A stretch of 64,000 bases of DNA from Amphibalanus amphitrite (taxonomy: Eukaryota > Arthropoda > Thecostraca > Balanomorpha > Balanidae), in the NCBI RefSeq assembly GCF_019059575.1, contig NW_024881982.1:1-64000 (forward strand). Direction: 5' to 3'. Below, piece after piece: positions 58,260 through 64,000 of this stretch (the stretch's first letter is position 1; every line of letters begins with the position of its first letter). Both the position numbers and the translations under genes were made by a program. The notes under the pieces are model-generated. The model worked only from the letters and a program-made list of their open reading frames with translations. It had not been told where the DNA came from and made no database searches.

Positions 58260-58700
58260 CAGCACAGGCTCCCCAAGCTCGTCAAGACGGCGAGAAAGGT
58301 CCGACAGGTCGGTAGCAGGTTCACCACGGCAGCGACAGGTCAGGCAGGTCGGCAGCAGATTCACTAGGGCGGTGGCAGGTGCGACAGGTCGGCAGCAGGT
58401 TTACCAGGGCGGCGACAGGTCCGGCAGGGCGACCGCAGTTTCACCAGGGCGGCAGCGTAGACGCAGCGGTAGGTCCGCCGGGGTGGCAGCAGGTCCCAGG
58501 GCGGCCGCAGGCTGACCAGGGCGGCGACGGGTCCGGCAAGGCGACGGCAGTTTCGCCAGGGCGGCAGCGTAGACGCGGCGGCAGGCCCGCCGGGCTGGCA
58601 GCAGGTCCCAGGGCGGCTGCAGGCTCACCAGGGCGGCGACAGGTCCGGCAGGTCGTCGGCAGGTCCGTCGGGGCGGCGACAGGCTCGGCAGGTCGGCCTC
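58260..58700. repeat. GC-rich minisatellite with a 117-bp higher-order unit
   Basis: Short units of the type GGCGGCGACAGGTCCGGCAGG. A longer unit of about 117 bp is duplicated in tandem at about 58430-58665. It lies next to the transposase remnant. Confidence 0.8.
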
Positions 58701-58917
58701 AGCAGCAGGCAGTCAGCAGATTCTCGGGGCAGCCCTGGTTGAGGTGGGATGTCATCAGAAACTGCACGTCTGGGTGCCGGTGTCGGATGTCGTACAGACC
58801 ACGCAGCGAGGCTTTGCTGCGCAGCACGCCCTGCTGGCAGCGCAGGAGTGTCGGCAGCCCAGCGGGTGCTTTCGGGTCGCCTTCCTCAACTTCCTGTCGG
58901 AAACTGGCGCTCGCCAC
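58700..58917 (-). pseudogene. P/THAP9-type transposase remnant
   Basis: A 72-codon open piece from the C-terminal half of a P-superfamily transposase. The LNQ..xEN signature is kept (LMTSHLNQGCPENLL), and upstream RCQQGVLRSKASLRGLY matches the family's FQxGxLxSxxSLxGLY. It stops at a TGA right after CC, where the functional proteins continue, and the key Asp after LNQ is Gly. The catalytic domain is not found intact elsewhere in the element. Confidence 0.62.
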
Positions 58918-58979
58918 TCAGGGACTCGGGCGACGTCTCCAAAGCTGGGAGACAGATGCTGAAGTCGATATGATGTGAT

Positions 58980-60400
58980 TTTATGCCCTCAGCTCGGTGC
59001 CAGTCATTGTGCTGTTATGTGCAGGTAGCCACTCCTCGCTCTTCTGCACGCCGCCAAGAGGACCAGCCCCGGACCTGCAAAACACATTACCAAATTTATC
59101 AACACAATGCAACAATATGAAAAACATTTCACTAGGCGATGGCAAGCAAAAATAATCAATGCCCCAAAGGTGACTTTTCTTTTCTTTTCCATGTGCTGAC
59201 ATGAAGCCTCCTCAAAACATGTACCTATTTTATATTTAGGTATTGACTGCAGGCCTGACTCAGAATTCAGGTGAAACAAGCAAATAACACAAGTTATTTC
59301 ATTAATATTTTGAATTTGATGCTGGCATTACTATTCCATGCACAGGTGCGGCTGCGTATAAAATCATTTGAAGCAAATGCATTAGGTTAATAGTCTCAAC
59401 AAATAGAAATTAGTAGTAGCACAGGTGGTATAAATAGAAACCAATATATAGAAAAGGAAGAGCTTGTTTAGTTAGCAAATGTCAATTACATAACTTTTAC
59501 ATAAACAAGAATGGGATTTTCAGCAAACAGCATGTCAGAAATCCTTTAAAATTCAAAATTTTTGCCCAAAATTTGAAAGTTTAGATACAGATGATAAAAT
59601 CTAGCAACAACTAATATTGAAAAGAAGTAACAATAAGCTTCAACTTTGCACGCAAGATGTGCCAAAATTTTGGTGAGAAATCGCTTGCGCTGAATTTTGA
59701 GACATGAAAGCCCCTGACGCATCTAAAAGTGTGTGAATTTTTTCATGTCTGGGAGGTAAGCATAGATTGATTTGTTATTTGATGCTATTTTATTTTACAA
59801 ATAAGTAGTTATTTTCACAAAGCATTAATATTTATAGAAGCTAGCCACTTCCGAAACAATTTACAACTATTCCATTCCATCTCCTTCTCATTATCTTTTC
59901 AACAATGCTAAGGCATTTAACAACTTAACGTGAGTTTATCATGCTCCCTTTGAAAGCCAAAAATGACAAAAAATGGTTAAACGCCGGCTTGAACTGAAAC
60001 GTGGCTGATCTGTCTATGATACTCATGCTTTATATACAGTTGAATTGAATACCTGAGCTGCACTGCTGAAGCTGGTCATTCTTCATGATCTCTGAGACGA
60101 CAAGTGTGTGAATGCCACTTATGTGTATGCTTTTCCGATCTTCAAACACATAAAAAGTGATATTATTATCAAATAAACAATATTCAAACTCTGTATAACA
60201 AAACACGCAACGGCTGGAAAACACTGCGCCGGTGCGCCAGAATTGACAGCATCGCATGAATCTCAGCGACCAATCAGCTTTCGACCATCCCAGTGACGTC
60301 ACATTGGCAGCATTTGGAAGCAATTTTCCTCCTAGGGCCCGGTAAAGGGACGGACCCCCCCTGCTCTTTCCCAGCGGATTTTGTTCGGACCGCCGATTCG
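58980..60400. other. Interior of the P-like complex, no gene recognised
   Basis: AT-rich; a 129-codon minus frame at 60030-60419 lacks any motif. It may hold the lost N-terminal part of the transposase or unrelated insertions. Confidence 0.3.
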
Positions 60401-61294
60401 TATTAGCAGGTGGATACATGAGTCGGTAGTACGCTCCTGATTCGCATTAGGGGTGAATCCGATCGTGATACGCATTTGCTTTGCTCATGTAACCGCGGAT
60501 CGGATCGCCGATTCGTACTAGCAGGTGGCTACATGAGTCGGTAATGCGTTCCTAATTCGAATTAGCGGCTAAATACGTATTTACTGTGCTCATGTAACCC
60601 CGATAAATGACGAGAAGTCGGTCATAGAAATGAAATCTAAGTTTCCAAAATGAGTCTGGATATGATGTATATAATAGATCTGGCATGTGGTTAGTCACCT
60701 GAGTGGATGATGACCTGTGACGTCACAACAGAGGGCAGGCTCGACCAATCAGAAAACACATTCGTGAATGGTAAGGAAAGGCATGTTAAATTGTGAATAT
60801 TCGAGTCTTTAATAAGACATGCCATATATATGCAACCACAGAAACCTCCTTGATCATTTTTCTTGGACCTATGACGTCACAGGAAGGTCAAATAAGGTCA
60901 AATTGTACCAGTTTACAACGAAAACAATTACGTAAAAGTGACTTTACTCACGTAAAGGATCATATTCAGCAAGAAAGAGGTTGATAAGTATCATAACTAT
61001 TACTCCCGACTGATTCAAGCACACATACCGAAAATATTGTGTCATAAGAACAGTCGCTACTTTTTCAGTAATTCAAATGGCAATATCTCTGGCAATTTTA
61101 GAGATATTTTGTTCATTTTTGGCATGTGTAAGGGGTTCTCTGACATATATTCCGGTGTTTTGAAAATTTCCCTAAATTTCAAAAATATCCCAAGAAATAT
61201 AAATATTCGTTAGGAAATACCTAGATTTAGGAATTTTCATATTTTGGAAATTTCGAGATGGCTGTTTTGTTTGCCATTCTTTTTTATACCTTCG

Positions 61295-63005
61295 CACAGT
61301 GGGGATTTTTCCGATGTAGCGCCTATTAATTCAAAAAATCTTTTTTGGGTTTTTGTTTATTTTATGTGTCAGTGGGGCTAAGAAATGTCTGAATTTTTCA
61401 TATATGGCATTGTTTTATCTGTATGTCCACAGCAAGACTAGGAAAAATGCGCCCAAAGTTCACACTCATGCGTGATTACTCAATGGGCTCAGTAAGGACC
61501 GAAAGTATGGCTCAATTTCATTGTCCTGTCCTGTTGGTTTTATTCTTGCGAGTTCTTAAAGTTGCATATCTTCTGAAAGGCACCTATATTAGGAATGGAA
61601 TGGCAAACAGAAAGTATGCCACAACCTTACTAAGGTCACAAAAATGCCATTTACAAAAAAAAAAACCCTTACAGACACCATATTGAAGGAATGGTATTCT
61701 AGATAAATGTAGGAAATCAACAATGTTTTCCACACTTTTCCACTCCGAAACATATCCTATCGAATTCGCCACTTTCTCCTGCACAAGACAACGCCTAGTT
61801 TGGCTGCCGGAAATTGCCTGAACACGGAATATTCGCATTAGAGTATCTTAATACCCCACTCTAGGAGCGCTAGGGCAAACAGCACGATATAGGTATGTTC
61901 CAGACATGGGCGAATAATTTTACTTCCTGACTTATATGATGCATATTTTCTTAGACACATTCATTAGGAATAGGATGACAAGCGTAAATTATACATACCG
62001 TAACCTTATTAACCATCGCACTTGTGGGGAGGGGGAGGGGGAAGGGGTCGGATAAATCCCCATGGTTTTCGCAAATTACTCGCGCAAAAAGCGGCCGATC
62101 GCGACGAAACGTTCGGTGCCCTCGAGATCATCAATTTTACATCTTACCTGAAAATTTTATGACTCTGACCCAACTGACCTTTGACCTGCTGTGACATATT
62201 TCTCGAGACCATGTTTGGCCGGAATCGCGATTCGGCGTATGCCAGCTCACATTATCCGCGGTTTCCAGTCTTTTTGTGGTTTTAAACGTTCAAATATGTG
62301 AAATGATGCTGGTGCCATGCATTATGGTGGGTGTCAAGGTCACGTGAAGGTCAGGTCAAGGTCATTGACCTTTGATGACCTTGGTTCACTTTTTCGAGTT
62401 TTACTTGCTTCTAGGGTAGTTTTTGGTGTTGATTTCGAATTTAGCAACCATTTGAATATTTACGAAGTAGTTCTGGTGCCTTCGTACCATGTTACGAAGC
62501 TGTCAGTAGTAGGTGACACCTATTATGGATGGCCGGCAGGACGTCTACTGGCTGACCTGACCTGACCCGACCTGGCTTAAATGCATGAAGACATCGTCTG
62601 TGATCAAAACTAACATGAAATTCGTGATCAGCACCCCAAAATACCCCGTAACATCCTAACTTTACGAAGTTCCAAGAGGTCTCGATTTTCCATCTTTAGT
62701 TGGGTCATTGACTTGACTTGGAAAGTCAACTAATGACCTTGTACTTTGAAATTGGATATATTCGGCCTCATCTCGTCATAGACAGCACGCTTGATTTTTC
62801 CGCGAAGCTCTAGCTTGATCAGGGGCCAAACGGCTGAGCCGGGGGTCCAATTGACCCCCCTATACTATGTTGATTATGCACATTTACAGGTAACACTCTC
62901 ACCAGAACACACCAGCCAACATCTGTGCACAATCTGGCTTCAATACTACCTATGGTTTGCCCTCTACGAATAAATACGTGCTAGATCGGAAAAATCCCCA
63001 CTGTG
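61295..63005. mobile_element. Transib-like non-autonomous element, copy 2
   Basis: A 1711-bp copy of 12978-14695, well over 90 percent alike by eye, with the same CACAGTGGGGATTTTTCCGA ends and flanking CTTCG (61290-61294 and 63006-63010). Two copies in unrelated sites with different exact 5-bp duplications fix both element length and duplication size. Confidence 0.82.
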
Positions 63006-63310
63006 CTTCGGTTTAATTTTTGAGTCGCTAAAATGGCCTCAGTTTGACCTCTTTAGCTCGTGACCTTAGATGACCTGGGTCCTGGGACCTATTTTTTTCA
63101 GGAGTTGTGTAAACATAATGTACAGAAAGGTATTAAAAGTTTCAAGTCGAAATTCGCAGCCGTTTCTGAGTGATCTGCGAAAAAACACAGGGGAGGGCCC
63201 TTTGGCCCCTCCCCCCCCAACGGGTCGCGGGATACTTATTGAAGGGGCATTGTTAGAAAAAAACTTAAGGTTTTATTTTTGCAAAGGAATAGTCGACTAG
63301 GTAATTTTAA

Positions 63311-64000
63311 CCCGCGCGGGGCTGGGGGGGGGGGGTAAATTTTACCCCCCCCTCGCGAATTTTTGCAATATCTCAAAAACGGCGGCGCGCAGCGCCGCCA
63401 AACTTTCAGTACCTTTTCTTACATCAATTTGACACGTTCCCTGAAAATTTGAGCGAAATCCGTCGGAAAATTTTTGAGAAATTGACGTTTTAGTGACGTC
63501 ATGTTCGCCATTTTCGCCTCAAAAACGGCAAAAGTTCAAACGCCGCTAACATCTTCATTTTTAAAGGAATCAAGACGTAACAAAAAAGGATATACGTAAT
63601 TCTACTTTGTCTATCAAATGGCTATCTCTGTTTTTTGAAAAGTTTTGATTTTGGCCCAAATTTTTTCAAAAAACTGACTTTTTTGGGAAAATAGCTATAA
63701 AATCCAAAATTTTGAGTGTATCGAAAAAACCGGAATATATGTCAGAGAAGTGGTCTATGTGTACCTACATACCAAGTTTTAGAAGAATCGGTTCAAAAAT
63801 GTGGGAGTTATTCAAAATTGTATGACGTCACGACACACAAAAATTTTGAAAAATGACTTTTTTGGAGGTTCTAGACCTCGTACGGAAACAAAAATAGCAC
63901 CATTCGACTCGCCGTGAAAAACTGCATCAGATAGACACCTTTTTAGGCCTTAACAACCAACTTCAAAATTTGACCTCACTTGACCTGACCTTGACCTGAC
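63311..64000 (+). mobile_element. TTAA-type element, left part (runs off the window)
   Basis: TTAA (63307-63310) then CCCGCGCGGGGCTGGGGGGG, a C/G clamp and the family's typical interior (TTTTAGTGACGTCATG near 63490, CAAGTTTTAGAAGAATCGGT near 63773, TGACCTGACC at the window edge). Confidence 0.75.

Larger units (their letters stand above)
56157..60603 (-). mobile_element. P-element-like transposon complex, decayed
   Basis: Outer ends CGGGGTTACATGAGC and its complement. A second pair of similar ends lies just inside (near 56726 and 60492), so two elements may be nested or the ends duplicated. On the minus strand 58917-58700 encodes KASLRGLYDIRHRHPDV followed by LMTSHLNQGCPENLL, close to the conserved P/THAP9 transposase signature LTxRLNQDxLENFF. 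No convincing 8-bp target duplication was seen. A hAT MITE (57647-57887) lies within. Confidence 0.68.
55929..63230. mobile_element. TTAA-type element swollen by nested P-like and Transib-like insertions
   Basis: Ends CCCGCGCCCCGTTG (left) and complement of CCCGCGACCCGTTGG (right), each with G/C runs just inside. Flanks are TATAA and ATAC, so the TTAA is not intact. Subtracting the nested elements leaves about 1.1 kb, the usual size of the family. The match of both ends is my reason for joining such distant points. Confidence 0.6.

Noticed and set aside
58379-58978. 199-codon plus-strand frame rich in Gly/Gln/Arg
   Set aside because: It is the GC-rich minisatellite plus the antisense of the transposase remnant.

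Overview
The window is eukaryotic nuclear DNA: genes with introns, many transposable elements, no operons, and no bacterial-style genes. The two certain host genes are very GC-rich and sit in AT-richer, repeat-packed DNA. They encode a tubulin-folding cofactor and an Amnionless-type endocytic receptor. Together with CR1-like LINEs and many DNA transposon families this points to an invertebrate animal, possibly an arthropod or crustacean; the species assignment is inference and weak.

Host genes occupy about 31.1-40.2 kb. TBCC (tubulin-specific chaperone C) is a single-exon gene on the + strand (31107-32165). Facing it on the - strand is a 12-exon amnionless (AMN) gene (32926-40205). I reconstructed it exon by exon; every intron phase fits and it gives one 610-residue reading frame with signal peptide, von Willebrand C-like domain, one membrane span and two FxNPxF-type endocytosis motifs. 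Two small exons that may belong to an unrecognised gene lie at 12083-12224 and 16574-16676.

Almost everything else is transposable or tandem-repeat DNA, much of it nested. 0-5.4 kb: a mariner-like element (550-3996) that took in a hAT MITE and a 2.2 kb element with 6-bp target duplications, which itself holds another hAT MITE; then a 922-bp TA-flanked MITE. 5.9-9.8 kb: part of a TTAA-type element and a satellite of fourteen units. 10.5-11.6 kb: a GC-rich minisatellite. 12.7-15.4 kb: Harbinger-type elements, one holding a 1.7 kb element whose ends begin CACAGTG with 5-bp target duplications (Transib-like). 17.4 kb: a tandem MITE dimer. 18.7-28 kb: three CR1-group LINEs, a tRNA-derived SINE, and a 3.8 kb TTAA-flanked element filled with 142-bp repeats in opposing orientation. 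28-30.9 kb: further TTAA-type and Transib-derived pieces. 41-64 kb: more TTAA-type, TA-type, hAT, Harbinger-like and P-like elements, and a second copy of the Transib-like element.

The most interesting signals are: (1) a family of about ten TTAA-flanked non-coding elements with complementary GC-clamp ends, long G runs and dense TGACCT/AGGTCA hexamers; (2) the paired Transib-like elements with RSS-heptamer-like ends; (3) a 6-bp-target-duplication family with two differently built copies; (4) several exact filled/empty insertion sites that allow a relative chronology; and (5) a LINE with an inverted 5' part that was later split by a TTAA element.
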